Shown here: piece by piece, positions 42,799 to 51,736 of the stretch | Position numbering within the stretch: position 1 is the stretch's first letter | How the letters are laid out: each line of letters opens with the position of its first letter | Origin: CAZEHO01 sp964511945 | GTDB lineage: Bacteria > Actinomycetota > Acidimicrobiia > Spongiisociales > UBA11373 | Direction: 5' to 3' | NCBI GenBank assembly: GCA_964511945.1 | Contig: CAZEHO010000001.1 | Location: 124,001 to 188,000, forward strand | Length of the DNA stretch: 64,000 bases | Translations under genes and position numbers: made by a program | Notes under the pieces: generated by a model | The model's database searches: none | Told to the model about the DNA's origin: nothing | The model's input: the letters and a program-made list of their open reading frames with translations, nothing else

Positions 42799-43995
42799 AT
42801 GACCCCCGGAGTCTCCCAGCGACTTGGCGCCGTGAGCGAATCGGCGACGCTGGCGATCACGCAGAAGGCAAAGGATCTGCGGGCACAGGGTGAGTCCGTG
42901 ATCGGTTTCGGTGCCGGCGAGCCCGATTTCCCGACGCCCGGCCATATCGTCGAGGCCGCCGCCGAGGCGTGCCGCGATCCGAAGACCCACAAGTACAGCC
43001 CGGCTGCCGGGACACCGGAGTTGCGTGAGGCGATCGCAGCTGATGCCGCCCGGATCTCGGGGCTGGAGACCAGCCCCGCCAATATCGTGGTCACCCCCGG
43101 CGGTAAGGGTGCGGTGTACGCCACCTTCCAGGTGCTGTTGGATCCCGGCGACAACGTGCTGTTGCCGGCTCCGTATTGGGTGACCTATCCGGAGGCGGCG
43201 ACCCTGGCGGGTGCGACCTATACCCCGGTGCCGTCGACGATCGAGAGTGGGTTCAAGGTCACCGTTGATCAGCTCGAAGCCGCACGTACCGATCGCACCA
43301 AGCTGTTGGTGTTCGTGTCGCCGTCGAATCCGAGCGGTGCCGTTTATCGGCCTGAGGAGATCGGTGAGATCGGACGCTGGGCGGCCGAGCGCGGGGTCTG
43401 GGTGATGACCGACGAGATCTACGACCGGCTGCTGTACGGGGATGCCACCTTTGCGTCGCTGCCGGTAGTGGCGCCGGAGGCCGCCGGCAACACCGTGGTG
43501 GTCAACGGGGTCGCCAAGACCTTTGCCATGACGGGATGGCGGGTCGGCTGGATGATCGCCCCGACCGATGTCGCCAAGGCCGCTGCCCGGCTGCAGTCGC
43601 ACTCGACGTCGAACGTGGCCAACGTTCCGCAGCGCGCCGCCCTGGCGGCCCTCACCGGCCCGATGGACACCGTGGCGGAGATGCGGAAGGCTTTCGACCG
43701 CCGCCGCAGGGTGATGTACGAGCTGCTCCAGGAGATCCCCGGGGTCGAGGTGATCGAGCCCGAGGGTGCGTTCTACGCCTTCCCCGCGGTACGAGGCCAG
43801 CTCGGCATGCAGCTGGGTGGCACCCGGCCGGAGTCGTCGATGGAGCTCGCCGGCGTGCTGCTCGAAGAAGCCAAGATCGCCGTGGTGCCCGGTGAGGCCT
43901 TCGGGTCGCCGGGATACGTCAGGCTGTCGTTCGCCCTCTCCGACGACGATCTGGTCGAAGGCCTCGAGCGGTGGAAGACGCTGGCCGGCGGGTAA
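42799..43995 (+). CDS. Class I aspartate/prephenate-type aminotransferase
   Basis: A 398-residue PLP-dependent aminotransferase of subclass I-gamma: VIGFGAGEPDFPTPGHIVEA, THKYSPAAGTPELREAI, TPGGKGAVYATFQVLLDPGD, SPSNPSGAVY, DEIYDRLLYG and GVAKTFAMTGWRVGWMIAP with the catalytic Lys. AGGAGG lies 9 nt before the ATG. It likely acts on aspartate, and possibly prephenate (the KYSPAAG form is seen in AspAT/PAT enzymes). Confidence 0.93.
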   Translation: MTPGVSQRLGAVSESATLAITQKAKDLRAQGESVIGFGAGEPDFPTPGHIVEAAAEACRDPKTHKYSPAAGTPELREAIAADAARISGLETSPANIVVTPGGKGAVYATFQVLLDPGDNVLLPAPYWVTYPEAATLAGATYTPVPSTIESGFKVTVDQLEAARTDRTKLLVFVSPSNPSGAVYRPEEIGEIGRWAAERGVWVMTDEIYDRLLYGDATFASLPVVAPEAAGNTVVVNGVAKTFAMTGWRVGWMIAPTDVAKAAARLQSHSTSNVANVPQRAALAALTGPMDTVAEMRKAFDRRRRVMYELLQEIPGVEVIEPEGAFYAFPAVRGQLGMQLGGTRPESSMELAGVLLEEAKIAVVPGEAFGSPGYVRLSFALSDDDLVEGLERWKTLAGG

Positions 43996-43999
43996 CCGC

Positions 44000-44431
44000 T
44001 CAGTTCTCGGTCGCCGCCAGGATCTCGAGAGCCTCGCGGTAGCCGTCGGCGCCCTTGCCGTAGATCGATGCGTGGCACGCCGGTGCCACCACCGACACCC
44101 GGCGCCACGCTTCGCGCGACATGATGTCCGACAGGTGGACCTCGATCGTCGGCAGCTCGATTGCCTCGATCGCATCGTGCAGGGCATACGAGGAATGGGT
44201 GTAGGCCCCGGGGTTGATCACGACGCCGTCGACAGTGCCCATCGCCGCATGGAGCCGGTCGATGATGGCCCCCTCGTGGTTTGACTGGAAGCACTCGAGT
44301 TCGATCTCCAGGCCCGCCGCCCAGCCACGGCAGCGGTCCTCGAGTTCCGCCAGGGTCATGGTGCCGTAGATCTCGGGCCGGCGCGAGCCGAGCAGGTTGA
44401 GGTTTGGGCCGTTGATGAGCAGGACCTGCAT
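44000..44431 (-). CDS. aroQ: Type II 3-dehydroquinate dehydratase
   Basis: A 143-residue type II dehydroquinase of the shikimate pathway. It starts VLLINGPNLNLLGSRRPEIYG with the catalytic Arg and Tyr region, then QSNHEGAIIDRLH, VINPGAYTHSSYALHDAI, and VHLSDIMSREAWRRVSVVAP. Length and motifs are standard. The lipoate ligase gene on the same strand ends 4 nt upstream of its start codon. Confidence 0.96.
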   Translation of the reverse strand: MQVLLINGPNLNLLGSRRPEIYGTMTLAELEDRCRGWAAGLEIELECFQSNHEGAIIDRLHAAMGTVDGVVINPGAYTHSSYALHDAIEAIELPTIEVHLSDIMSREAWRRVSVVAPACHASIYGKGADGYREALEILAATEN

Positions 44432-44435
44432 GTTC

Positions 44436-45188
44436 TCAGGCTATCGAGGGGCGGTGTTCCGCCGCCAACCCGACGGCCTTGGCGACCAACTCGTCACCGA
44501 TCGATCCAGACCGAAGCTCGAATCGATCACCGAGCTCTGCGAGCACCGCGTCGGCTACATCGCCGGGTGTGGCGTTGGCCTGGTCCGACACGGCCCCGGT
44601 CGTCTCCGGGTCCCAGTCGTAGCCCAGGTGCCGGTAGGCGGGGATGAGCGGACGATTCACCAGATCGGGGTTTGCGACCACGATGACCCCGCCGAGGTGG
44701 GCGGCGCCCTTCACCAGGCGCTGGCCGACCCCCATGATCTTGCGGCGGCCGGAGGCGTTCACGCTGTAGTCGCCGGGGCAATATTCACCCGGAACCTCAC
44801 CCACCTGCGCATCGACACCCAGGGAGGTGAGCGCGGCGGCGATGATCCCGGCGATCTCCTCGAAGCGGGGGTGGATGGATGTCTGCGGCGCCGGGTCCGG
44901 GATCGTCCACGAGAACGAAAGCGTCTGTTCATGGAACACGGCCGCTTTGCCTCCAGCAAGCCGTTCGACGGGGACGAACCCGAGATCACTCACCGCTCGC
45001 ACCGCGGCCGGATATCCCTCCCTGGGTCGGTCTCGGCGGCCGAAGGCGACATTGCGGCCGGGAATGAGAATGCGGAAACTCTCCGGCGTGGTCCCCCCCG
45101 CGACGCCGTGCAGCAACGCCCGCGACACCGCAGTGTCGAGTGCCGGGTCTGCGGTGACCGGGTCGCGCAGGATCTGGATGGGACGCAT
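44436..45188 (-). CDS. Lipoate-protein ligase / octanoyltransferase family protein
   Basis: A 250-residue BPL/LplA/LipB-fold protein. Diagnostic: VERLAGGKAAVFHEQTLSFS, equivalent to the R-x-x-GG-x-AV-x-H motif, and later SVNASGRRKIMGVGQRLVKG with the acyl-lysine-interacting Lys. It attaches lipoate or octanoate to dehydrogenase subunits. Whether it is LplA-like or LipM-like cannot be decided. I chose the ATG at 45188 because the complement of 45195-45200 reads TACCCT, 6 nt before it, a leaderless start. An upstream in-frame start at 45221 adds 11 residues. Confidence 0.85.
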   Translation of the reverse strand: MRPIQILRDPVTADPALDTAVSRALLHGVAGGTTPESFRILIPGRNVAFGRRDRPREGYPAAVRAVSDLGFVPVERLAGGKAAVFHEQTLSFSWTIPDPAPQTSIHPRFEEIAGIIAAALTSLGVDAQVGEVPGEYCPGDYSVNASGRRKIMGVGQRLVKGAAHLGGVIVVANPDLVNRPLIPAYRHLGYDWDPETTGAVSDQANATPGDVADAVLAELGDRFELRSGSIGDELVAKAVGLAAEHRPSIA

Positions 45189-45272
45189 GGGCGGAGGGTA
45201 TCGCCACCACGCAACTGCCAAGACCGGCGGCCGACGATAATGGTGCGCGATCCCCCGATCGCACCACGATCA

Positions 45273-45971
45273 ATGCGCCGTGTCACCATCCTGCTGATCG
45301 CCGCTGCACTCGTTGCAGCAGCCTGCGGCGACCCCCTGGAGGGGGTCGGCGATCTGTCGCGCCGTGTGGTGCACGGCGACGACACCTCATCGTCGACGAC
45401 CGAGGCGGTCGACCGGGGTCCGGCGCTGAACCTCACCGGGATCACCGAGGCGGTCTGGGTGAACGACGGCCTGGACGCCGGGGTGGATGTGCTCGGTGCG
45501 GAGTCGCTGGCGGCATCGATCTGGAGGCGCGGCGAGGGCTCGAGCGCCTTCATCCAGGCGAGCCGCCGTGAGATCTCCGCGGTGCTGGCGGGGATCGAAT
45601 TCCCCAGGCTGATTCCCGGTGATGCGGTGTGGATCTCGAGCCAGCTGGTGTTCGATACCCAGACCGCCACGCTCGACCCGATCACGAGCGCCGCGTTCGG
45701 GATGTGGACCGTCGAGCCGTACACCGCCCCGCGCAACGAGGCGCAACTGGCCGTTCTCCGGGTCGGCCTCGAGGCCGCCGGCGCTGGCGACGGGGAGATC
45801 TTCTCCTTCCGGGTGGCCGGCGGCCGCGAGCTGACGTGGGCCGACGGCGGGTTTGCGTACCAACTGTTCTGCCGGACCGGCGTGTCCGAAGAAGCGTGTT
45901 TTGCGATGGCCGGTTCAACCACACAGCTGGCACTCCTGGCGACCATTCCCGGCATCCGTCCCGACGCATAG
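45273..45971 (+). CDS. Lipoprotein of unknown function
   Basis: A 232-residue exported lipoprotein: signal MRRVTILLIAAALVAA, lipobox AAC, then GDPLEGVGD and a short Ser/Thr linker. The globular part (about 50-232) matches no family I know. It ends with a Cys pair in AYQLFCRTGVSEEACFAMAG that could form a disulphide. GATAAT at 45236-45241 is a plausible -10, giving a short leader without a ribosome binding site. It is followed by the ABC exporter on the same strand. Confidence 0.75.
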   Translation: MRRVTILLIAAALVAAACGDPLEGVGDLSRRVVHGDDTSSSTTEAVDRGPALNLTGITEAVWVNDGLDAGVDVLGAESLAASIWRRGEGSSAFIQASRREISAVLAGIEFPRLIPGDAVWISSQLVFDTQTATLDPITSAAFGMWTVEPYTAPRNEAQLAVLRVGLEAAGAGDGEIFSFRVAGGRELTWADGGFAYQLFCRTGVSEEACFAMAGSTTQLALLATIPGIRPDA

Positions 45972-46051
45972 CGCCTCGCCTCACGGGGCACTAGCCCGAC
46001 AGCGCTTCGCGGGCGATAGCCTGGCGGGCCGCTCCCGGGGGAGATCCCATC

Positions 46052-48007
46052 ATCCATTCCGGCGGCTGGTGGGCGTTCCTCCGCTACGACGAGGAACGGG
46101 ACCGGCCCACGATCGATCGCAGCCTGCTGGTTCGGGTGGCCGGATATGCCCGGCCGTACACCGGCCTACTCATCGCGGTGCTCATCACGATCATCGCGAT
46201 CACCCTGATCTCGCTGCTGCCGCCGCTGCTGATGCGCGACCTGATCGACCGGGCCATCCCCGACGAGAACATGGGCAGGGTCACGGTGCTCGGCATCCTC
46301 ATGGTGGCCGTACCTCTGGTGAACGGGGTCATCGGTGTGGTGCAGCGCTGGGCGTCGGCGAAGGCGGGAGAGGGCATCATCTTCGACCTGCGGACCTCGC
46401 TTTACGCCCACCTGCAGCGCATGTCCCTCGGGTTCTACACCGGAACTCGGCCCGGCGAACTGATGTCACGGCTGAACAACGACGTGGTCGGTGCCCAGGG
46501 GGCGGTCACCGGCACGCTGGTTTCGGTCGTCTCCAACACGTTCTCGGTGGTGGCAACACTCATCGTCATGCTGCAGCTCGAGTGGAGGCTGACCCTGGCC
46601 GCCGTTGCCATCCTTCCGCTCTTCATCTGGCCATCGCGCCGGGTCGGCAGGGTGCTGCGCGGGATCACCCGGGATCAGATGGAAGCCAACGCCGAGATGA
46701 ACGCGGCGATGAACGAGACCTTGAACCTCAGCGGTGCCCTGCTGGTGAAACTCTTCGGGAGAACCCGCGACGAGGACCGCCGCTTCTCCGGCCTTGCCAC
46801 CGAGGTCAAGGACCACGGGGTACGCCGTGCCCTGGTCGGCCGCTGGTTCTTCATGGCACTCGGCGTGATCAGTGCAATCGGCAGCGCACTGGTGTTCTGG
46901 CTCGGGGCGGTCATGGTCATCAACAACAGCCTCACGATCGGCACGATCGTCGCCCTGTCTGCATACCTCACCGGGCTGTACGGGCCGTTGTCGGCGCTCT
47001 TCAACACTCGGGTGGAACTGGCGACCTCGCTGGTGTCTTTCGAGCGGGTGTTCGAGGTTCTCGATCTGCCTCATGAGATCGAAGAGCAGCCGGATGCAAT
47101 AGCTCTGAATGGGATCCGGGGCCGGGTGACGTTCGAACACGTCGACTTCGACTACGACGCCTCGGCGGCTGAGGGCCTGGAGCATGTTCGCAGGTTCTCC
47201 TGGTGGCAGCCCGGCGACGCTCCGGCCGATGCAGCGGACCTGGAGCGGGCATCGACCCGGGAGATGGCGCTTACGGGGCTCGACTTCGATGTTCGGCCCG
47301 GGGAGTTGGTGGCACTGGTCGGCCCGAGCGGAGCCGGCAAGACGACCGTGACCTGGCTGATTCCGCGGCTGTACGAAGCGACCCGAGGCACGATTCGGAT
47401 CGACGGGATGGATGTGCGAGATGTGCGCCTCGAGGATCTCGCCCGACACGTCGGTGTGGTGACCCAGGAGACCTATCTGTTCCACGACTCGATCGCTGCG
47501 AATCTCCGGTATGCCCGGCCCGGCGCAACGACCGAAGCGCTCGAAGCCGCCGCTCGTGCTGCCAACATCCACGATCTGATCTCCGCGTTGCCGCGGGGAT
47601 ACGACACGGTCGTTGGGGAGCGCGGGTATCGGCTCTCCGGTGGAGAGAAACAGCGGGTCGCCATCGCCCGGGTGATTCTGAAGGACCCGGCGATCCTCAT
47701 CCTCGATGAGGCGACTGCGCACCTCGATGCACACTCCGAGGCTCTGATCCAGGAGGCGCTGGAGCATGTGCTTGCCGGGCGCACCTCCTTCGTGATCGCC
47801 CATCGGCTGTCCACGGTGCTCGCCGCCGATCGCATCCTGGTGTTGGAGGAGGGCCGTCTGGTGGAGGAGGGGACCCACGCTGAGCTCGTGGCAGGCGGCG
47901 GGCTCTATGCCCGGCTCTACGAGACCCAATTCCGCCTTGAGCCGGACGGTTCTTCGACAGATCTCATGTCGCCTTCACAGTTCTCGAACAAATCGAGCCG
48001 AGACTGA
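46052..48007 (+). CDS. ABC exporter (fused membrane and ATPase domains), probable AUC start
   Basis: An ABCB-type half-transporter. The membrane domain has six helices (about 35-320). The ATPase has Walker A LVGPSGAGKTTVTWL, the Q-loop VTQETYLFHDSI, signature YRLSGGEKQRVAIARVIL, Walker B AILILDEATAHLD and switch FVIAHRLSTV. The first ordinary start is the GTG at 46136 (VAGYARPY), but the frame upstream encodes HSGGWWAFLRYDEERDRPT, which matches the usual N-terminus (MHTGGWW) of this family. GGGGGAG (46037-46043) lies 8 nt before the ATC codon at 46052, and TAGCCT (46017-46022) is a -10. I therefore place the start at ATC 46052; the conventional start would be 46136. Confidence 0.88.
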   Translation: MHSGGWWAFLRYDEERDRPTIDRSLLVRVAGYARPYTGLLIAVLITIIAITLISLLPPLLMRDLIDRAIPDENMGRVTVLGILMVAVPLVNGVIGVVQRWASAKAGEGIIFDLRTSLYAHLQRMSLGFYTGTRPGELMSRLNNDVVGAQGAVTGTLVSVVSNTFSVVATLIVMLQLEWRLTLAAVAILPLFIWPSRRVGRVLRGITRDQMEANAEMNAAMNETLNLSGALLVKLFGRTRDEDRRFSGLATEVKDHGVRRALVGRWFFMALGVISAIGSALVFWLGAVMVINNSLTIGTIVALSAYLTGLYGPLSALFNTRVELATSLVSFERVFEVLDLPHEIEEQPDAIALNGIRGRVTFEHVDFDYDASAAEGLEHVRRFSWWQPGDAPADAADLERASTREMALTGLDFDVRPGELVALVGPSGAGKTTVTWLIPRLYEATRGTIRIDGMDVRDVRLEDLARHVGVVTQETYLFHDSIAANLRYARPGATTEALEAAARAANIHDLISALPRGYDTVVGERGYRLSGGEKQRVAIARVILKDPAILILDEATAHLDAHSEALIQEALEHVLAGRTSFVIAHRLSTVLAADRILVLEEGRLVEEGTHAELVAGGGLYARLYETQFRLEPDGSSTDLMSPSQFSNKSSRD

Positions 48008-48038
48008 TCACGTTGCCCGCACGAGGAGCGCGTTCGCA

Positions 48039-48695
48039 ATGAAGCAATCGTTGAGAGCCGGTCTGATCGTTCTGGTCGTCGCCGGCCTGATCACCGGTGG
48101 GGTGGCGCTGGCCATCGACGACGGCGGCACTGCCGTGTTCACCGCTGCCGCCGATGAGGAAGGCACCGCCGGGGCCGGCCTGCGCGAGCACCTCCAACCG
48201 CTGGTCGATGAAGGCACGATCTCAAGTGACCAGGCGGACGCCGTGGCCGAGCACCTCGAAGGGATGCGTCGAGGCCACCACCGGAACCAGGGGCACCGCG
48301 CTGGATTCCGCGCCTTCGGAGCCGCCGCCGACTTCCTCGGTCTCACCGCCGATGAACTGCGTGATGCCCTCGCCGACGGGTCAACTCTGGCCGAGGTCGC
48401 TGCAGACAACAACAGCTCCGGAGAGGCTCTGGTCGAGCACCTGACCGGCCTTGCGACCGAGCGGCTCGATGAGGCACTCGCCAGCGGCCGGATCACCGAA
48501 GAGCAGAAGGCGGCAGCGCTGGAGCGCATGACCGAGAAGCTCACGGACGCGGTGAACAACGGTCTGCCCGAGCGTCCCGGCGATCGGCGCGGCGGCCCGC
48601 ACCATCGCTGCCCCCATCATCGCGGTCCCGGCCACTTCGGCGGTCCCGGCTCCGACGGTGCTCCGCCGGCCGGTGACGCCCGCTTCGACGTTTGA
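48039..48695 (+). CDS. Exported helical protein with His-rich tail
   Basis: A 218-residue secreted or membrane-anchored protein. The signal anchor is SLRAGLIVLVVAGLITGGVA. Two helical repeats follow, of the type FLGLTADELRDALADGSTLA and LATERLDEALASGRITEEQK, in which a short LxADELRxAL helix pair recurs. The tail is rich in His, Gly and Pro (HHRCPHHRGPGHFGGPG) and could bind metal. It has a GAGGAG ribosome binding site and starts 31 nt after the ABC exporter, so it is probably co-transcribed. The function is unknown. Confidence 0.75.
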   Translation: MKQSLRAGLIVLVVAGLITGGVALAIDDGGTAVFTAAADEEGTAGAGLREHLQPLVDEGTISSDQADAVAEHLEGMRRGHHRNQGHRAGFRAFGAAADFLGLTADELRDALADGSTLAEVAADNNSSGEALVEHLTGLATERLDEALASGRITEEQKAAALERMTEKLTDAVNNGLPERPGDRRGGPHHRCPHHRGPGHFGGPGSDGAPPAGDARFDV

Positions 48696-48712
48696 TCGCC
48701 ATCCACAACCGG

Positions 48713-48718
48713 TAGCAT
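48713..48718 (+). promoter_or_regulatory. -10 hexamer before murT
   Basis: TAGCAT, then seven bases (CGCCGCC), then the GTG at 48726. No ribosome binding site is present, so the murT-gatD transcript appears leaderless. Confidence 0.5.
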
Positions 48719-48725
48719 CGCCGCC

Positions 48726-49997
48726 GTGCTGCGGCTTCGCTTCGCCATGGCCGCCGGCCGTCTGGCCGGACGCCTCAGCCGCCTCGCAGGACGGGGCGGC
48801 TCGGCGCTTCCCGGACTGATCGCCGAACGCATCGAGCCCGCCACGATCGAACGCCTGGTGGCCGGGCTCCCCGTCGTCGTCGTCACCGGCACCAACGGCA
48901 AGACCACGACGACGAAGATGCTGGTGCGGGCTCTCGAAGCGTCCGGGCGCAGGGTGCTCACCAATCGCACCGGCTCGAACCTGGCCCGCGGGATCGCCAC
49001 CTGTCTCATCGATGCCGCTCGCGGAACGACGGTCGCGGCAGATCTCGCCGTCTTTGAGATCGACGAGGCGGCGGTGCGCACCCTGGCACCCCGGCTCCGC
49101 CCCCGCCTGATCGTGGCCACCAACCTGGCCCGGGACCAGTTGGACCGCTTCGGAGAACTGGCAACCACCGCCGGACACGTTGCCGAAGCCGCCCGTCATG
49201 CCGAAATCGTCGTGCTGAATGCCGACGATCCGCTGGTCTCCCAATTCGGCGAGGATCGTGAGGAGGTGCGATGGTTCGGCGCCACGCCGGGGATCCGCCG
49301 CCTCATGCCCGACGACCGGAATCTTTACGGCGGTGGTGCCCCCGACGTGGTCGAGCGGAACCTCGACGTTCGGGTCGCCGCCAGTGAACCATCGGGCGAT
49401 GGGCAGGTCGTCGCCCTGGAGGTGGGTGGCCGGGTCGAGACACTCTCGCTGCAGGTGCCCGGGGTCTACAACGCCTACAACGCCGCCGGAGCCCTCGCGG
49501 CAGCCCTGGCGCTGGATGTCGCCCTCGACGAGGCGGTCGCGGCGTTTTCCGGTATGGAGCCGGCGTTCGGCAGGGGACAGGTCATCGAGTTCAGACAGCG
49601 CCGGGTCAAGGTCCTGCTGGTGAAGAACCCGGCCGGGTTCAATCAGGCGATCCGGCTGCTCGGGGCCGCCGAGCCGATGCCGGTCCTCATTGCGATCAAC
49701 GACCTCGACGCCGACGGCCGCGATGTCTCGTGGCTCTGGGATGCCAGGGTCGAGGATCTGGCGGCGGCGGAGCATCGGTACCGCACGGGCGGCATCCGGG
49801 CCCACGACATGGCGCTGCGTCTCAAGTACGCCGGAGTCGAGGCGCCGGCCACTCCGGACCTAGCCGGGGCGGTCGAGGCACTCCTTGCCGACACCGAATC
49901 CGGTGACGAAGTGGCCATCGTGCCCACCTACACCGCGATGCTCGAATTGCTGGACCTCCTGCTTCCGGATGCAACCCGCAGGGAGGTGTGGACATGA
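48726..49997 (+). CDS. murT: Lipid II isoglutaminyl synthase, MurT subunit (zinc ribbon absent)
   Basis: A 423-residue Mur-ligase-like protein. The ATP site is VVVTGTNGKTTTTKMLVRAL, the middle domain follows with LIVATNLARDQLDRFGEL, and the C-terminal DUF1727 has INDLDADGRDVSWLWDAR, with the catalytic Asp region that activates glutamine-derived ammonia transfer. It forms a complex with GatD and amidates the D-Glu of lipid II. The family normally has four Cys forming a zinc ribbon in the middle domain. This protein has one Cys in total (in GIATCLIDAARG), so the ribbon is missing. The start is the GTG at 48726. Confidence 0.9.
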   Translation: MLRLRFAMAAGRLAGRLSRLAGRGGSALPGLIAERIEPATIERLVAGLPVVVVTGTNGKTTTTKMLVRALEASGRRVLTNRTGSNLARGIATCLIDAARGTTVAADLAVFEIDEAAVRTLAPRLRPRLIVATNLARDQLDRFGELATTAGHVAEAARHAEIVVLNADDPLVSQFGEDREEVRWFGATPGIRRLMPDDRNLYGGGAPDVVERNLDVRVAASEPSGDGQVVALEVGGRVETLSLQVPGVYNAYNAAGALAAALALDVALDEAVAAFSGMEPAFGRGQVIEFRQRRVKVLLVKNPAGFNQAIRLLGAAEPMPVLIAINDLDADGRDVSWLWDARVEDLAAAEHRYRTGGIRAHDMALRLKYAGVEAPATPDLAGAVEALLADTESGDEVAIVPTYTAMLELLDLLLPDATRREVWT

Positions 49998-50713
49998 CTC
50001 CGATCATCATCGCCCATCTGTACCCCGTGGAGATGAACATCTATGGAGACACCGGGAACGTCATCGCACTCCAGAAGCGCCTTGCCTGGCGGGGGATCGA
50101 CACAGTGGTGGAGCAGATTGCAGTCGGTGAACCGTTCGACTTCGAGCGGGCGGACATCGTGTTCGCCGGTGGGGGGCAGGATCGGTCGCAGGTCGACGTC
50201 GCCGACGATCTGCAGCGACGCCGCGACGACGTCCTCGGGGCCGTCGCCGCCGGCACGGTATTCCTCACCATCTGCGGGACCTACCAGTTGTTCGGGCGGC
50301 GCTTCCTCACTCACGATGGCCAGGAGATCCCCGGAATCGGAGTGTTCGCCGCCGAGACCATCGGCGGCAGCCGCCGCATGATCGGCAACGTCGTCGTCGA
50401 CTCACCGTTCGGGCGCCTCGTCGGGTTCGAGAACCACAGCGGGCGCACCATTCTCGACTCCGGGCAGCAGCCGCTGGGCACGGTCGTCAAGGGCTTCGGC
50501 AACAACGACGAGACCCCCGAGGAGGGCGCGGTCGCACACAACGCCTTCGGCACCTACCTGCACGGATCGCTGCTCCCCAAGAACCCGCATCTCGCTGACG
50601 AGTTGCTGCGGCGGGCACTGCGTCGCCGGGTGGGGGTTGACGTCGTGCTGGAACCGCTCGACGACTCGGTGGAACTGGCGGCCGCCGAGGCGGCATCGCG
50701 CCGGCCCCAGTAG
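49994..50713 (+). CDS. gatD: Lipid II isoglutaminyl synthase, GatD glutaminase subunit
   Basis: A 239-residue CobB/CobQ-like class I glutamine amidotransferase. It starts IIIAHLYPVEMNIYGDTGNV, has the nucleophile C94 in FLTICGTYQLFG (the same number as in Staphylococcus aureus GatD), and the catalytic His in AFGTYLHGSLLPKNPHLAD. It supplies ammonia to MurT. The ATG at 49994 overlaps the murT stop by 4 nt (ATGA). Confidence 0.94.
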   Translation: MTPIIIAHLYPVEMNIYGDTGNVIALQKRLAWRGIDTVVEQIAVGEPFDFERADIVFAGGGQDRSQVDVADDLQRRRDDVLGAVAAGTVFLTICGTYQLFGRRFLTHDGQEIPGIGVFAAETIGGSRRMIGNVVVDSPFGRLVGFENHSGRTILDSGQQPLGTVVKGFGNNDETPEEGAVAHNAFGTYLHGSLLPKNPHLADELLRRALRRRVGVDVVLEPLDDSVELAAAEAASRRPQ

Positions 50714-50719
50714 CTCCAC

Positions 50720-51736
50720 TCAGAGCAGCGGGACGACCTGTTCGGCGAAGCGGCTGAGTTGCTCGTCCTGCTGTCCGAACGGCATGCCGGGGAAATAGGA
50801 GCGAGCCACGAACTCAATGTCCACCCCGGCGCGCTCTGTGGCCGCGGCGACGGCCTCGGCGATCGATTCGGGTGGTCCGACCAGGGTTGCGGCCCGGAGG
50901 TTCTCCTCGGTTTCCCGGTCGAGCGGCGGCGGCGCCGGCACCGGCCCGGAGCCCCTGGTTGCCGAGGCGACCATGTCCGAGTACTTCCACCGCATCAGGT
51001 GGACGTAGTCCCTGACTTCGTTCCAGCCCTGCTCCGGGTCATCGGCGACGTAGACCATGCGATAGGCGATCCAGCGGAACGGCTTGGCCCGATTGATTCG
51101 AGCCATCTCGTCCTCGACGACGGCGACCTGATGAGCGAACTGGTCGGGTCCGACGTTTGAGAAGAATCCGTCGGCGGAGCGAGCGGCGCGGCGCAGCGCC
51201 GCGTCGGCACCGCCGCCGATGACGATGGGGATGCCGTCGGCCGGTGTCGGACGTACCGCGATGCCGTCTACCCGGTGGACGGCGCCGTCGTGGTGGATCG
51301 GCTCACCGGACCAGGCGGCCCGCAGGATCGCCAGGATGTCATCCATCGCCCGGCCCCGTTTGGTGCGGTCGGCTCCGAATGTGGCGAACTCGATTTCCGA
51401 CCAACCGAGTCCGAGCCCGAGTTCGAGCCGCCCGCCCGAGATCAGCTCAACGGTGGCGGCGTCCTCGGCGAGCCGCAGCGGATCGTGCAGCGGGGCGAGG
51501 AGGACGCTGGTGCCGATCCGAAGGCGTTTGGTGCGTGCCGCCATGGCGGCGGCAGTCACCAGTTGTGACGGCATGTATCCGTCGTCGACGAAATGGTGCT
51601 CGGTGGTCCAGATCGAATCCAGCCCGAGTGCCTCGCAGCGTTCGGCCCAGTGGAGTGCTTCCCGATACAGCTCGGTCCACGAGCGCGGGTCCCCGGGGGC
51701 CAGCTGGCAGGAGATCAGGCCGAAGCCGGCCTTCAT
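50720..51736 (-). CDS. LLM-class flavin/F420-dependent oxidoreductase
   Basis: A 338-residue luciferase-like TIM barrel: GFGLISCQLAPGDPRSWTEL, LGLDSIWTTEHHFVDDGYMP, LRIGTSVLLAPLHDPLRLAE, GGRLELGLGLGWSEIEFATF and GIPIVIGGGADAALRRAAR. The TEHHF motif is the classical LLM signature. The ATG overlaps the stop of the ACT-domain gene by 4 nt. The substrate is unknown. It is convergent with gatD, 6 nt apart. Confidence 0.9.
   Translation of the reverse strand: MKAGFGLISCQLAPGDPRSWTELYREALHWAERCEALGLDSIWTTEHHFVDDGYMPSQLVTAAAMAARTKRLRIGTSVLLAPLHDPLRLAEDAATVELISGGRLELGLGLGWSEIEFATFGADRTKRGRAMDDILAILRAAWSGEPIHHDGAVHRVDGIAVRPTPADGIPIVIGGGADAALRRAARSADGFFSNVGPDQFAHQVAVVEDEMARINRAKPFRWIAYRMVYVADDPEQGWNEVRDYVHLMRWKYSDMVASATRGSGPVPAPPPLDRETEENLRAATLVGPPESIAEAVAAATERAGVDIEFVARSYFPGMPFGQQDEQLSRFAEQVVPLL

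Noticed and set aside
44397..45272. Long N-terminal extension of the lipoprotein at 45273
   Set aside because: It overlaps the lipoate ligase on the other strand, and the signal peptide starts at 45273.
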